A model generated the notes under the pieces. The model searched no databases, was not told the origin of the DNA, and saw only the letters and a list, made by a program, of their open reading frames with translations. From Teichococcus rhizosphaerae (lineage in GTDB: Bacteria; Pseudomonadota; Alphaproteobacteria; Acetobacterales; Acetobacteraceae): DNA of 64,000 bases. Where the stretch lies: contig NZ_PDNU01000019.1 in the NCBI RefSeq assembly GCF_002631185.1, positions 1 through 64,000 of the forward strand, in the 5' to 3' direction. Positions 38,570 to 47,905 of this stretch are shown here, one piece after another. The position numbers were made by a program, and so were the translations under genes. Within the stretch, counting starts at the first letter, position 1; each line of letters starts with the position of its first letter.

Positions 38570-40273
38570 TTGCCCGACGCCAGCGGCACCCCCGGGGCCA
38601 CCGCCGCCCCGCCGCCCCGCCTCCAGGCCCCGCGCGCCGCGCGGCGCCGGGTCTCGCCGCTGCTGCGCCGCATCCTGCTGCTGAACGTGATGGCGCCGGC
38701 GCTGCTGGTCGCCGCCCTGCTCTACCTGGACCAGTACCAGACCGGCCTGCTTTCCGCCGAGGTGGAGGCGCTGCGCACCCAGGCGCGCATCTATGCCGGC
38801 GGCATCGCCGAGGCGGCGGTGCGCATCCAGGACGACCGCGCCGTGCTGGTGCCCGACACCGCCCGGCCCCTGCTGCGCCGGCTGGTGGAGCCCAGCCCCA
38901 ACACCCAGGCCAAGCTGTTCGACACCACCGGCCTGCTGGTGGCCGACAGCCGCGTGCGCGAGGGCCAGGGCGGCGCCATCGTCACCGAGCCGCTGCCGCC
39001 GCCCGAGCAGCGCAGCGCCTTCGCCGGCACGGTCGCCGGGCTGTATGACCGCATCCTCACCCTGTTGCCGCGCTCGGTCTATGGCCCGCGCAGCACGGAT
39101 GACGCGGTGTTCGTCGATGTCGGGCCGAACGCCGCCTCCTTCGACTGGCAGCCCGCTCTCGGCCCCGACCGGCGGGAGGAGCTGCGCCTGGCGCTGGAAG
39201 GGGGCGTGCGCCCCTATATCCGCCGCACGCCGGAAGGGCGGCTGCTGGTCTCGGTGGCGGAGCCCGCGCGGCGCGGCAGCCAGAGCGTGGGCATCGTGCT
39301 GCTGACGCGGGAAGCGCGGCAGGTGGACCAGCGCCTGCTCGAGATCCGCTCCTCGGTGCTCGGGCTGTTCCTGCTGGCGCTGGTGCTGACCGTGGCGGCC
39401 TCCTTCTTCCTCGCCCGCACCATCGCCTCGCCGATCCTGGCGCTGGCCGGCGCCGCCGCCGCCATGCGCCAGGGCAAGGGCCGCGCCGGCTCCGTGCCCC
39501 CCGCCCTGCTGCGGCGCGACGACGAGATCGGCATCCTGGCGCGCGACCTGCAATCCTCCGCCACCGCCCTCTGGGCGCGCATCGACCAGAACGAACGCTT
39601 CGCCGCCGATGTGGCGCATGAGCTGCGCAACCCGCTGACCAGCGTGCGCTCCGCCATCGAGACGCTGCGGCGCATCGAGAACCCGGAGCACCAGAAGCGC
39701 CTGCTCGGCATCATCGCCGACGACGCGGTGCGGATGGACCGCCTGATCGCCGACATCGCCGATTCCTCGCGGGTGGACGCGGAGCTGTCCCGCACCGCCT
39801 CCGAGCCGGTGGACATCGCCCCCATCCTCTCGGCCCTGGCCGAGCTGCACAACACCACCCGCGCCGAGGACGGGCCGGTGGTGGAGCTGGACCTGGCGAA
39901 GCCGCCGCTGGTGGTGCGCGGGGTGGAGGGGCGGCTGGTGCAGGTGATCCGCAACCTGCTGGGCAACGCGCTCTCCTTCTCGCCGCCGAACGGCCGCGTG
40001 ACCATGCGGGCGCGGCCCACCGGCGCGATGATGGAGTTCACCGTGGAGGATGAGGGCCCCGGCATCCCCGAGGCCAAGCTCGAGGGCATCTTCGCCCGCT
40101 TCTACAGCGAGCGGCCGGAGGGCGAGCGGTTCGGCCAGCATTCCGGGCTCGGCCTGTCGATCAGCCGGCAGATCGTGGAGGGGCTGGGCGGGCGCATCAG
40201 CGCCGAGAACAAGCGCGACGAGGGCGGCCGGGTGACCGGCGCGCGCTTCGTGGTGCGGCTGCCGCTCGGCTGA
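38570..40273 (+). CDS. chvG: Sensor histidine kinase ChvG
   Basis: A 567-residue inner-membrane kinase. Helix 1 (about 32-52, RILLLNVMAPALLVAALLYL) and helix 2 (about 265-285, SSVLGLFLLALVLTVAASFF) bracket a periplasmic sensor domain; a HAMP linker follows. The H-box is FAADVAHELRNPLTSVRSAI, the N-box VIRNLLGNALSFSPPN, the G-boxes VEDEGPGIPEAKLEGIFARF and HSGLGLSISRQIVEGLGGRI. The start is a TTG at 38570, four bases after the chvI stop, with AAGGAAG at its 5' side; no ATG lies before helix 1. A Pro/Ala-rich N-terminus precedes the membrane segment. Operon with chvI. Confidence 0.93.
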   Translation: MPDASGTPGATAAPPPRLQAPRAARRRVSPLLRRILLLNVMAPALLVAALLYLDQYQTGLLSAEVEALRTQARIYAGGIAEAAVRIQDDRAVLVPDTARPLLRRLVEPSPNTQAKLFDTTGLLVADSRVREGQGGAIVTEPLPPPEQRSAFAGTVAGLYDRILTLLPRSVYGPRSTDDAVFVDVGPNAASFDWQPALGPDRREELRLALEGGVRPYIRRTPEGRLLVSVAEPARRGSQSVGIVLLTREARQVDQRLLEIRSSVLGLFLLALVLTVAASFFLARTIASPILALAGAAAAMRQGKGRAGSVPPALLRRDDEIGILARDLQSSATALWARIDQNERFAADVAHELRNPLTSVRSAIETLRRIENPEHQKRLLGIIADDAVRMDRLIADIADSSRVDAELSRTASEPVDIAPILSALAELHNTTRAEDGPVVELDLAKPPLVVRGVEGRLVQVIRNLLGNALSFSPPNGRVTMRARPTGAMMEFTVEDEGPGIPEAKLEGIFARFYSERPEGERFGQHSGLGLSISRQIVEGLGGRISAENKRDEGGRVTGARFVVRLPLG

Positions 40274-40309
40274 GGGGGGCGGAGGGGGAGTCGCCCCTCC
40301 CCGCATCCT

Positions 40310-41272
40310 TCAGCCGGCGACGGAGCCGGGATCGGTGTTGGCGCCGCAGACCACCACGCCCACCCGCGCGCCCGGCGGCGGCACGAAGGCGCCGCAGAGC
40401 AGCGCGGCCAGCGCCGTGGCGCCCCCCGGCTCGGCCACCAGGCGGCAGGCATCCCACAGCGTCCTTTGCGCGGCGGTGATGGCGGCGTCCGGCACCAGCA
40501 GCGCGCTGCCGATGTTGCGGCGCGCCACCTCGAACATCAGCTCCCCCACCTGCCGCGCGCCCAGGCTGTCGGCCGCCACGCCGCCCACCGGCGCGGGCAC
40601 CGGCAGCCCCTCGCGCAGCGCGGTGAACAGGGTGGGGCAGCCCTCCGGCTCCACGCTCACCACCTCGGCGCGCTCGCCATACCAGGCGGCCATGCCGCCG
40701 ATCAGCCCGCCGCCGCCGGTCGCCACCAGGATGTGCGTCAGCTCCGGCGCGTCCTCCTCCAGCTCCATCGCCAGCGTGCCCTGGCCGGCCAGCACCTCGG
40801 GCTGGTCATAGGCGTGCACGACCAGCGCGCCCGTCTCGGCGGCGCGGGCCTCGCTCGCGTCGCGCGCCTCGTTGTAGGTGGCGCCGCCCTGCACCAGCGT
40901 GGCGCCATAGCCGCGGATGCGGGCCAGCTTGGCCGGGCCGGTGATCTCGGGGACGAAGATCTCCGCCTTCACCCCCAGTGCGCGCGCGGCATAGGCCACC
41001 GCCGCTCCGTGGTTGCCGCCCGAGGCGGCGATCACCCCCGCCGCCGGCAGCGGGTGGGACAGCATGCGGTTGAAGGCGCCGCGCGGCTTGAAGGAGCCGG
41101 CGGCCTGCAGCAGCTCCAGCTTCAGCGTCACGCCGCAGGGCGCGCCGAGATCGGCGGCGGCGAGGCGCAGCAGGGGCGTGCGGCGGATATGCGGGCTGAT
41201 GCGCGCCGCGGCGGCCTGGATGGCGGCGGCATCGGGCGGCGTGGCCCGTCCGGGCGGAGTGGAGTCGCTCAT
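40310..41272 (-). CDS. PLP-dependent threonine/serine dehydratase-like enzyme
   Basis: A 320-residue fold-type II PLP enzyme. The PLP lysine is Lys62 in LLQAAGSFKPRGAFNRML; the substrate loop is ASGGNHGAAVAYAARALG, and the phosphate cradle GGGGLIGGMAAW. The catabolic threonine dehydratase group lacks the C-terminal ACT regulatory domain, as here. Similar proteins include serine racemases and hydroxyaspartate dehydratases, so the substrate is not certain. Start is ATG 41272. It lies in the opposite direction between chvG and hprK, breaking a block that is usually continuous in relatives. Confidence 0.88.
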   Translation of the reverse strand: MSDSTPPGRATPPDAAAIQAAAARISPHIRRTPLLRLAAADLGAPCGVTLKLELLQAAGSFKPRGAFNRMLSHPLPAAGVIAASGGNHGAAVAYAARALGVKAEIFVPEITGPAKLARIRGYGATLVQGGATYNEARDASEARAAETGALVVHAYDQPEVLAGQGTLAMELEEDAPELTHILVATGGGGLIGGMAAWYGERAEVVSVEPEGCPTLFTALREGLPVPAPVGGVAADSLGARQVGELMFEVARRNIGSALLVPDAAITAAQRTLWDACRLVAEPGGATALAALLCGAFVPPPGARVGVVVCGANTDPGSVAG

Positions 41273-41430
41273 GGCCGCGCACGGTGGCACCGGCACGGGG
41301 GATCGGCAATGCCGAGGCCCCTGACCCGAAAGCCGGGCCGCTTCTGCAACCGGAGGTGCTAAGCGGGCCCATCTTTTACAGCCGCCCCGATCCTGCCATA
41401 TTTCAGCAGATTTCAGGGAGGCACCGGCGG

Positions 41431-41877
41431 ATGATGCTGCACGGGAGCTGCGTGGCGTTCCAGGGGGCGGGCGTCCTGTTCCTTGGCCCCTCGGGATCCG
41501 GCAAGTCCGACCTCGTGCTGCGCCTGATGCAGCGGGGCTGGCAGCTCGTGGCCGACGACCAGGTGGTGCTGGAGGAAACGGCGGAGGGCGCCCGCGCCAG
41601 CGCGCCGGCGCCGCTCGCGGGGCTGCTGGAGGTGCGCGGGGTGGGCCTGTTCCAGGGCCTGCCGCACGGGCCGGCGCCGCTGCGGCTGGTGGTGGACCTC
41701 GCCCCGCGTGCCGCCATTCCCCGCCTGCCGGAGCCGCGCGGCTTCGCGGCGCCGGGCGGCGCGCTGCCCGCGCTCTCGCTGCACGCCTTCGACGCCTCCA
41801 CCCCCGCCAAGCTGGAGCTGGCCCTGGCCGCCGCCCAGGCGCGGCTGCGGCAGCGCGCCGGGGCCTTCGCCGCATGA
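41431..41877 (+). CDS. hprK: HPr kinase/phosphorylase, short form
   Basis: A 148-residue protein, corresponding only to the C-terminal kinase domain of HprK, as is usual in alphaproteobacteria. The Walker A is GPSGSGKS (19-26), followed by LVLRLMQRGWQLVADDQVVL with the catalytic DDQV acid pair, and VRGVGLFQGLPHGPAPLRLV, the HprK signature. It phosphorylates a serine of HPr using ATP and PPi-linked regulation. The start at 41431 has AGGGAGG nine bases upstream; ATG 41434 is adjacent. Its last bases overlap rapZ in an ATGA junction. It begins the PTS operon hprK-rapZ-EIIA-HPr-EI. Confidence 0.92.
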   Translation: MMLHGSCVAFQGAGVLFLGPSGSGKSDLVLRLMQRGWQLVADDQVVLEETAEGARASAPAPLAGLLEVRGVGLFQGLPHGPAPLRLVVDLAPRAAIPRLPEPRGFAAPGGALPALSLHAFDASTPAKLELALAAAQARLRQRAGAFAA

Positions 41878-42866
41878 GCGCGGCGCGGCCCGTGGTGGTG
41901 GTGACCGGGCTGTCCGGCGCCGGCAAGAGCTCCATCCTCCGGGTGCTGGAGGATCTGGGCTTCGAGAGCATCGACAACCCGCCCCTTTCGGTGCTCGAGG
42001 AGGTGGTGCGGGAAGGCGGCAGCGTGCCCGTCGCCGCCGGGGTCGACGCCCGCACCCGCGGCTTCGACTCGGAGGGGCTGCTCGGCCTGCTGCAGCGCCT
42101 GCGGGAAACCCCCGGCATCGCGCCGCAGCTCCTTTACGTGACGGCCGAGGAGCCGGTGCTGCTGCGCCGCTTCTCCGAGACGCGCCGGCGCCACCCGCTG
42201 GCGCCGGGCGGCTCGCTCGGCAGCCGGGTGGCGGATGGCATCGCGCGGGAGGAGGCGCTGCTGGGCGGCCTGCGCGACGCGGCGGACCTCGTGATCGACA
42301 CCACCGAGCTGCCGCTGCCCGAGCTGCGCCGCATGGTGGAGCGCCGCTTCCGGGTGGTGGAGGGGAACGGCATGGCCGTCTCGGTCATGTCCTTCGCCTA
42401 TCCGCGCGGCCTGCCGCGCGAGGCGGAGCTGGTGCTGGACGTGCGCTTCCTGCGCAACCCGCACTACGACCCGCTGCTGCGCCCGCACACCGGCCATAAC
42501 GCGGCGGTGGCCGCCTATATCAAGGCCGATCCGGAGTTCGGCCCATTCTGGCAACGCATGACGGCGCTGCTGGACCCGCTGTTGCCCCGCTACGCGGCAG
42601 AGGGCAAGAAATACCTCACCGTCGCGCTCGGCTGCACGGGCGGCAAGCACCGTTCCGTGCTGCTGGCCGAGCTGCTCGCGGCGCACCTGGCCGCCCAGGG
42701 CTGGCGGGTCGATCTCAGCCACCGCGAACTGGACGCCGCCGGCCGTCAGGCCGCGGCCGCCGGCGACCGGCCGACAGGCCCGGAAGCGGCGGGGCAGGAC
42801 ACGGCAACCGGCGCCACGGCGCCATCCACTCATCCGGGTCGGGAGGCCCCTCCTTGCACAGCATGA
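41874..42866 (+). CDS. rapZ: RNase adapter RapZ / nucleotide-binding protein
   Basis: A 330-residue protein of the RapZ/YvcJ family. The N-terminal P-loop is TGLSGAGKSSILRVLEDLGF (12-19 GLSGAGKS) and IDNPPLSVLEEVV. The conserved middle is GVDARTRGFDSEGLL, LYVTAEEPVLLRRFSETRRR and HPLAPGGS. The C-terminal RNA-binding-type domain ends in FLRNPHYDPLLRPHTG and KYLTVALGCTGGKHRSVLLA, shared by all homologues. In E. coli RapZ directs RNase E to GlmZ; in alphaproteobacteria its role is not settled. The start ATG overlaps the hprK stop by 4 bases. The tail beyond about 300 is Ala/Thr-rich. Confidence 0.93.
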   Translation: MSAARPVVVVTGLSGAGKSSILRVLEDLGFESIDNPPLSVLEEVVREGGSVPVAAGVDARTRGFDSEGLLGLLQRLRETPGIAPQLLYVTAEEPVLLRRFSETRRRHPLAPGGSLGSRVADGIAREEALLGGLRDAADLVIDTTELPLPELRRMVERRFRVVEGNGMAVSVMSFAYPRGLPREAELVLDVRFLRNPHYDPLLRPHTGHNAAVAAYIKADPEFGPFWQRMTALLDPLLPRYAAEGKKYLTVALGCTGGKHRSVLLAELLAAHLAAQGWRVDLSHRELDAAGRQAAAAGDRPTGPEAAGQDTATGATAPSTHPGREAPPCTA

Positions 42867-42879
42867 CGGCGTATCCCTG

Positions 42880-43323
42880 ATGATCGGGCTGGTACTGGTC
42901 AGCCATGGCCGCCTGGCCGAGGAGTTCCAACGGGCGATGGAGCACGTCGTGGGGCCGCAATCCCAGATCGCGACGGTGTGCATCGGCCCCGAGGACGACA
43001 TGGACGCGTGCAAGCGCGACATCCTCGGTTGCGTCGACCGGGTTGACCAGGGCGACGGCGTGGTGATCCTGACCGACATGTTCGGCGGCACGCCCTCCAA
43101 CCTCGCCACCGCCGTGGCGCAGGCCGAGGCGGGCGCGCGGCCGGTCGAGGTGATCGCCGGCGTCAACCTGCCGCTGCTGATCAAGCTCGCCCGCGTGCGC
43201 GGGGCCGAGCCGCTCGGCCCCGCGGTGGAGCATGCGATTCGCGCCGGGCGTCACTATATCGCCTGCGCGACCCCTGCGCGCTGCGTCCCTCCGGGCGAGA
43301 TGGCGCAGCAGGCCCAGGACTGA
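42880..43323 (+). CDS. PTS EIIA component, mannose type
   Basis: A 147-residue phosphocarrier. The active histidine is His9 in MIGLVLVSHGRLAEEF. The family core IVILTDMFGGTPSNLA-type segment is seen as VVILTDMFGGTPSNLATAVA, and the substrate-side VIAGVNLPLLIKLARVR is present. In alphaproteobacteria this protein takes phosphate from HPr but no sugar permease is encoded here, so it is likely a regulatory output. It starts 14 bp after rapZ and is followed by HPr. The last about 20 residues beyond the fold are Ala/Gln-rich. Confidence 0.92.
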   Translation: MIGLVLVSHGRLAEEFQRAMEHVVGPQSQIATVCIGPEDDMDACKRDILGCVDRVDQGDGVVILTDMFGGTPSNLATAVAQAEAGARPVEVIAGVNLPLLIKLARVRGAEPLGPAVEHAIRAGRHYIACATPARCVPPGEMAQQAQD

Positions 43324-43414
43324 CCCGCCCGCGGCCCGGAGCCCGAGCCGCATCCTTTCCGGGCCGCATCCCCGGCTGGGCCGCAACCCTCTGGACCGCG
43401 ACGAGGATCCCGAC

Positions 43415-43777
43415 GTGACCTTCCCCCCCCGCCCCGCCCCCCTCCATGCGCCGTCCGACATGTTCCGCGCAGCGCCTGCGGCGGCCGCGGCGCCCTCCGG
43501 CAACCCGCTCGCGCTGCGGCGCGTGCTGCGGATCACCAACAGCCGCGGCCTGCACGCGCGGGCGGCGGCCAAGATGGTCTCCCTCGCCGAGCGATTTTCC
43601 GCCTGCGTGACCGTCTCGCGCGATGGCCAGGCGGTGCCCGCATGCTCCATCATGGGGCTGATGATGCTGGGTGCCGGCAAGGGCAGCGAGGTTGTGGTGG
43701 AAGCCGAAGGGTGGGATGCCAGGGAAGCTCTCGACGCAGTGGCCGGCCTGATCGAGGCCGGTTTCCATGAAGACTGA
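43415..43777 (+). CDS. ptsH: Phosphocarrier protein HPr (start uncertain)
   Basis: HPr relays phosphate from EI to EIIA. The core has ALRRVLRITNSRGLHARAAA with the phospho-histidine in GLHARAA, and the HprK target region AVPACSIMGLMMLGAGKGSE with Ser before IMGLMML. From the GTG at 43415 it is 120 residues; AGGA lies eight bases upstream. The alternative ATG at 43460 gives 105 residues but has no ribosome site. Both exceed the usual about 88, so a Pro/Ala-rich N-terminal extension exists either way. It overlaps the EI start by 11 bases. Confidence 0.85.
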   Translation: MTFPPRPAPLHAPSDMFRAAPAAAAAPSGNPLALRRVLRITNSRGLHARAAAKMVSLAERFSACVTVSRDGQAVPACSIMGLMMLGAGKGSEVVVEAEGWDAREALDAVAGLIEAGFHED

Positions 43778-45608
43778 GAAGACCGACAGGACCGAGAAGC
43801 CCGAGGCGCCGCGCCGCGCCCCGCGCCGCCAGCGCGAGCTGGTGGTCCGGGGCATCCCGATCAGCCCCGGCGTCGCCATCGGCGCCGTCTACGACACCAG
43901 CGAGGAACCCACCGTGGCGCCGCGCCGCGCCATCACGGCCGCGCGGGTGGAGGAGGAGCGGCAGCGCCTGGCCGCCGCCGTCACCGCCAGCCGCAAGCAG
44001 GTGGCCAAGCTCAAGGCGCGGCTCGGCGTGCTGCCCGAGGAGGCGCAGGAGGAGCTCGAGCCGCTGCTCGACGCCTATGCGATGATGCTGGGCGAGAGCC
44101 GGCTGCTGCGCGGCGCCCGCCGCCGCATCGGCGAGGAGCTGCTGGCCGCCGAGACGGCGGTGCAGGACGAGGCGGAGGCGATCGCCGCCGTCATCCTCGC
44201 CGCCAAGGACGACGACAAGCCGGGGCTGCGGCGCCGCGCGGGCGAGGTGCGCGAGATCGCCCGCCGGCTGACCCGCAACCTCACCGCCACCCCCTTCCGC
44301 AGCCTCAAGGAGGTGCCGGCCGGCGCCATCCTGGTGGCCGAGGAGCTGACCCCGGCCGATGCCGCGCTGCTGGACCCGGCGCGCATCGCGGGCGTCGCCA
44401 CCGAGGAGGGGGGGGCGGACGGGCATACCGCCATCATGCTGCGCGCGCTCGGCATCCCTTCCGTGCTGGGCTGCGCGGGACTGACCGAGGCGGCGCGGCG
44501 CGGCGACGAGGCGGTGCTCGACGGCGGCGCCGGCACCATCGTGCTGCGCCCCGGCGCCGCGGCGCTGGAGGCGGGGCAGGAATCGCTCGCCGCCTATGCC
44601 AAGGAGAAGGCGCGCCTGGCCAAGCTGCGCCGCCTCCCCTCCGTCACGCTGGACGGCGAGGAGGTGGAGCTGCAGGCCAACCTGGAGATCCCGGCCGAGC
44701 TGCCGCTGATCGCCCAGGCCGGCGCGCAGGGCATCGGCCTGCTGCGCACCGAGTTCCTGTTCATGAACCGCGACGATCTCCCCGACGAGGACGCGCAGTT
44801 CGAGGCCTACAGCCAGATCGTGGGCTCCCTGCCCGAGGACGGGGTGACCATCCGCGTGCTGGACTGGGGCGGCGAGAAGGACATGGAGGCGCTGGCCCAG
44901 GGGGTGGAGCCCTGGCACAGCGGCCCCAACCCGGCGCTCGGCCTGCGCGGCATCCGCATGCTGCTGAAGCGCCCCGAGCTGCTCGAGTCGCAGTTCGCCG
45001 CCATCCTGCGCGTGGCGACGCAGGGGCCGGTGCGGATCCTGCTGCCCATGGTCACCGTGCCCGCCGAGGTGGCGCAGGCGCGCGAGATCTATGAGCGCGT
45101 CATCCGCCGGCTGCGCCGCAAGGGCGTGGCCCTGCCGGAGAAGGCGCCGCCGCTCGGCGCCATGATCGAGACGCCGGGCGCCGCCCTGGCGGCGGACGCC
45201 ATCGCGCTGGAGGCGGATTTCTTCGCCATCGGCACCAACGACCTCGCCATGTACACCCTCGCCGTGGACCGGGCGGAGGCGGAGGTGGCGCATCTCTACG
45301 ACCCGCTGCACCCGGCCGTGCTGCGCCTGGTGCAGTTCGCCACCGAGGCGGCGCTCAGGCTGCGCATGCCGGTCTCGGTCTGCGGCGAGATGGCGGGCAA
45401 CCCGCGCCTGGTGCCGCTGCTGCTGGGCCTCGGCCTGCGCTCGCTCTCGATGAACGCCAGCGCCATCCCGCGCGTGAAGCAGATGGTCCGCACGCTGAAG
45501 ATCGACGATTGCGCCCGCTTCGCGCGGCGTGTCATGGAGCAGGGCGACCCGCAAAGGATCCAGGAGCTGGTGCTGAACTTCGGAGAGCCGGCGGCCGGAC
45601 GTGAGTGA
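43767..45608 (+). CDS. ptsI: PTS enzyme I (phosphoenolpyruvate-protein phosphotransferase)
   Basis: A 613-residue enzyme that autophosphorylates from PEP and passes phosphate to HPr. The N-terminal part begins LVVRGIPISPGVAIGAVYDT; the active histidine is His220 in EEGGADGHTAIMLRALGIPS. The PEP-binding TIM barrel has GIGLLRTEFLFMNRDDLPDE, LDWGGEKDMEA, NPALGLRGIRMLLKRPELLE, PMVTVPAEVAQAREI, IETPGAALAAD and FFAIGTNDLAMYTLAVDR, then VCGEMAGNPRLVPLLLGLGL. No GAF domain precedes it, so it is the plain EI form rather than PtsP. It overlaps ptsH at its 5' end and the methyltransferase-like gene at its 3' end. Confidence 0.95.
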   Translation: MKTEKTDRTEKPEAPRRAPRRQRELVVRGIPISPGVAIGAVYDTSEEPTVAPRRAITAARVEEERQRLAAAVTASRKQVAKLKARLGVLPEEAQEELEPLLDAYAMMLGESRLLRGARRRIGEELLAAETAVQDEAEAIAAVILAAKDDDKPGLRRRAGEVREIARRLTRNLTATPFRSLKEVPAGAILVAEELTPADAALLDPARIAGVATEEGGADGHTAIMLRALGIPSVLGCAGLTEAARRGDEAVLDGGAGTIVLRPGAAALEAGQESLAAYAKEKARLAKLRRLPSVTLDGEEVELQANLEIPAELPLIAQAGAQGIGLLRTEFLFMNRDDLPDEDAQFEAYSQIVGSLPEDGVTIRVLDWGGEKDMEALAQGVEPWHSGPNPALGLRGIRMLLKRPELLESQFAAILRVATQGPVRILLPMVTVPAEVAQAREIYERVIRRLRRKGVALPEKAPPLGAMIETPGAALAADAIALEADFFAIGTNDLAMYTLAVDRAEAEVAHLYDPLHPAVLRLVQFATEAALRLRMPVSVCGEMAGNPRLVPLLLGLGLRSLSMNASAIPRVKQMVRTLKIDDCARFARRVMEQGDPQRIQELVLNFGEPAAGRE

Positions 45609-46278
45609 AAGCCCGCCCATGAGCGAAGCCGCCGGAACGGAACAGGACGAGCCCCTTCCCGCCGGGGAGGCGGTCGTCATCGGCCCGCCGCGCATGAGCC
45701 GGGCCGAGCTGGCGCTGTTCCGCGACGTGCTGGGGCGCGGCCATGCGCGCTACTCGGAGTTCGGCATGGGCGGCTCGACGCTGGAGGCGGTGCGGGGCGC
45801 CTTCAGGACGGTGGTGGCGATCGATTCGGACGAGCGCTGGGTGCGGGCGGTGCGCCAGCACCCGGAGGTGGCGGCGGCACGCCGCGCCGGGCGGCTGAGC
45901 GTGCTGCACGCCCGGGTCGGGCCCGTGGGCGCCTGGGGCAAGCCCTCTGACCCGGGCACCATCCGCACCTGGCCGCGCTATGTGGGCACCGCCTGGGCCG
46001 AATGGGCGCGGCGCGGCGAGAAGCCGGACCTTGTGTTCGTCGATGGCCGCTTCCGCGTGGCCTGCGCCCTGTCCGCCCTGCTGGCCTGCCCGGACGACCC
46101 GCCCACGCTGATGGTGCACGACATGACCGAGAGCCGCCTGCGCGGCTATGGCGGCATCCTGCGCTTCTTCGAGACGGTGGAGCAGGCGGAGTCGCTGCGC
46201 GTGCTGCGCGCCATGCCGGGGCGCGACAGCATGGCGCTGCTGACCGCCTTCACCGAGTCGCTGCTGGTTCCCGCATAG
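45601..46278 (+). CDS. SAM-methyltransferase-like protein, operon with EI and upstream of ahcY
   Basis: A 225-residue protein with a Rossmann methyltransferase-like pattern: ARYSEFGMGGSTLEAVRGAF as glycine-rich SAM loop and TVVAIDSDERWVRAVRQHPE as acidic motif, then KPDLVFVDGRFRVACALSAL and MVHDMTESRLRGYGGILRFF. I cannot assign a substrate, and it may be a related nucleotide-binding fold. The GTG at 45601 overlaps the EI stop by eight bases; an ATG at 45619 is an alternative. The next gene is ahcY, which removes SAH, the product of methyltransferases, a suggestive neighbour. Confidence 0.65.
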   Translation: MSESPPMSEAAGTEQDEPLPAGEAVVIGPPRMSRAELALFRDVLGRGHARYSEFGMGGSTLEAVRGAFRTVVAIDSDERWVRAVRQHPEVAAARRAGRLSVLHARVGPVGAWGKPSDPGTIRTWPRYVGTAWAEWARRGEKPDLVFVDGRFRVACALSALLACPDDPPTLMVHDMTESRLRGYGGILRFFETVEQAESLRVLRAMPGRDSMALLTAFTESLLVPA

Positions 46279-46326
46279 GCGGGGGTAGCGGCAAGCGAGC
46301 CTGGGCCACGCCGGCCGGCCGGCCCG

Positions 46327-46350
46327 GACATAAACCCATCCTTATATGTC
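46327..46350. promoter_or_regulatory. Degenerate metH-type dyad upstream of ahcY
   Basis: GACATAAA (46327-46334) and TATATGTC (46343-46350). The left arm is identical to the first eight bases of the operator at 5638. The right arm is TATGTC-ended as in that site. The outer GACATA/TATGTC pair is symmetric, the inner part is not. It lies about 65 bp before the ahcY start, in an otherwise GC-rich gap, suiting a regulator site shared with metH. Confidence 0.6.
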
Positions 46351-46414
46351 GCGCTGCGTGCTGGCTCCGGGCGGGCGGCTGTGCTATCGCGCCCGCCAAT
46401 TGCGGAGAAAGCTC

Positions 46415-47722
<1,308 letters not shown>

Positions 47723-47730
47723 CAGGGCGC

Positions 47731-47750
47731 GGGGCGGCGCGCGCCGCCCC
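47731..47750 (+). terminator. Perfect GC palindrome after ahcY
   Basis: GGGGCGGCGC (47731-47740) is the exact reverse complement of GCGCCGCCCC (47741-47750), eight bases after the ahcY stop. It can form a strong stem, but the following bases (gtccgcatgg) hold no U run, so termination would be weak or Rho-dependent. Confidence 0.45.
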
Positions 47751-47905
47751 GTCCGCATGGCGGCCCGCCTGAAACGGCAAGTCTGCTGACCTAAACGCGC
47801 AAGAAAATTTCCTCCCTCCCCTTTCCTCCGGACAGATTTGGCGGGATAAGCAGCCCCCCGGCCCTGCGGGCCGGTACCGCGCCTGCACTCCCGGGAGGAA
47901 CCCCC

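Noticed and set aside
46279-46414. SAH riboswitch upstream of ahcY
   Set aside because: No pseudoknot-type conserved core could be seen in the 135-bp leader; the AT-rich dyad explains regulation better.
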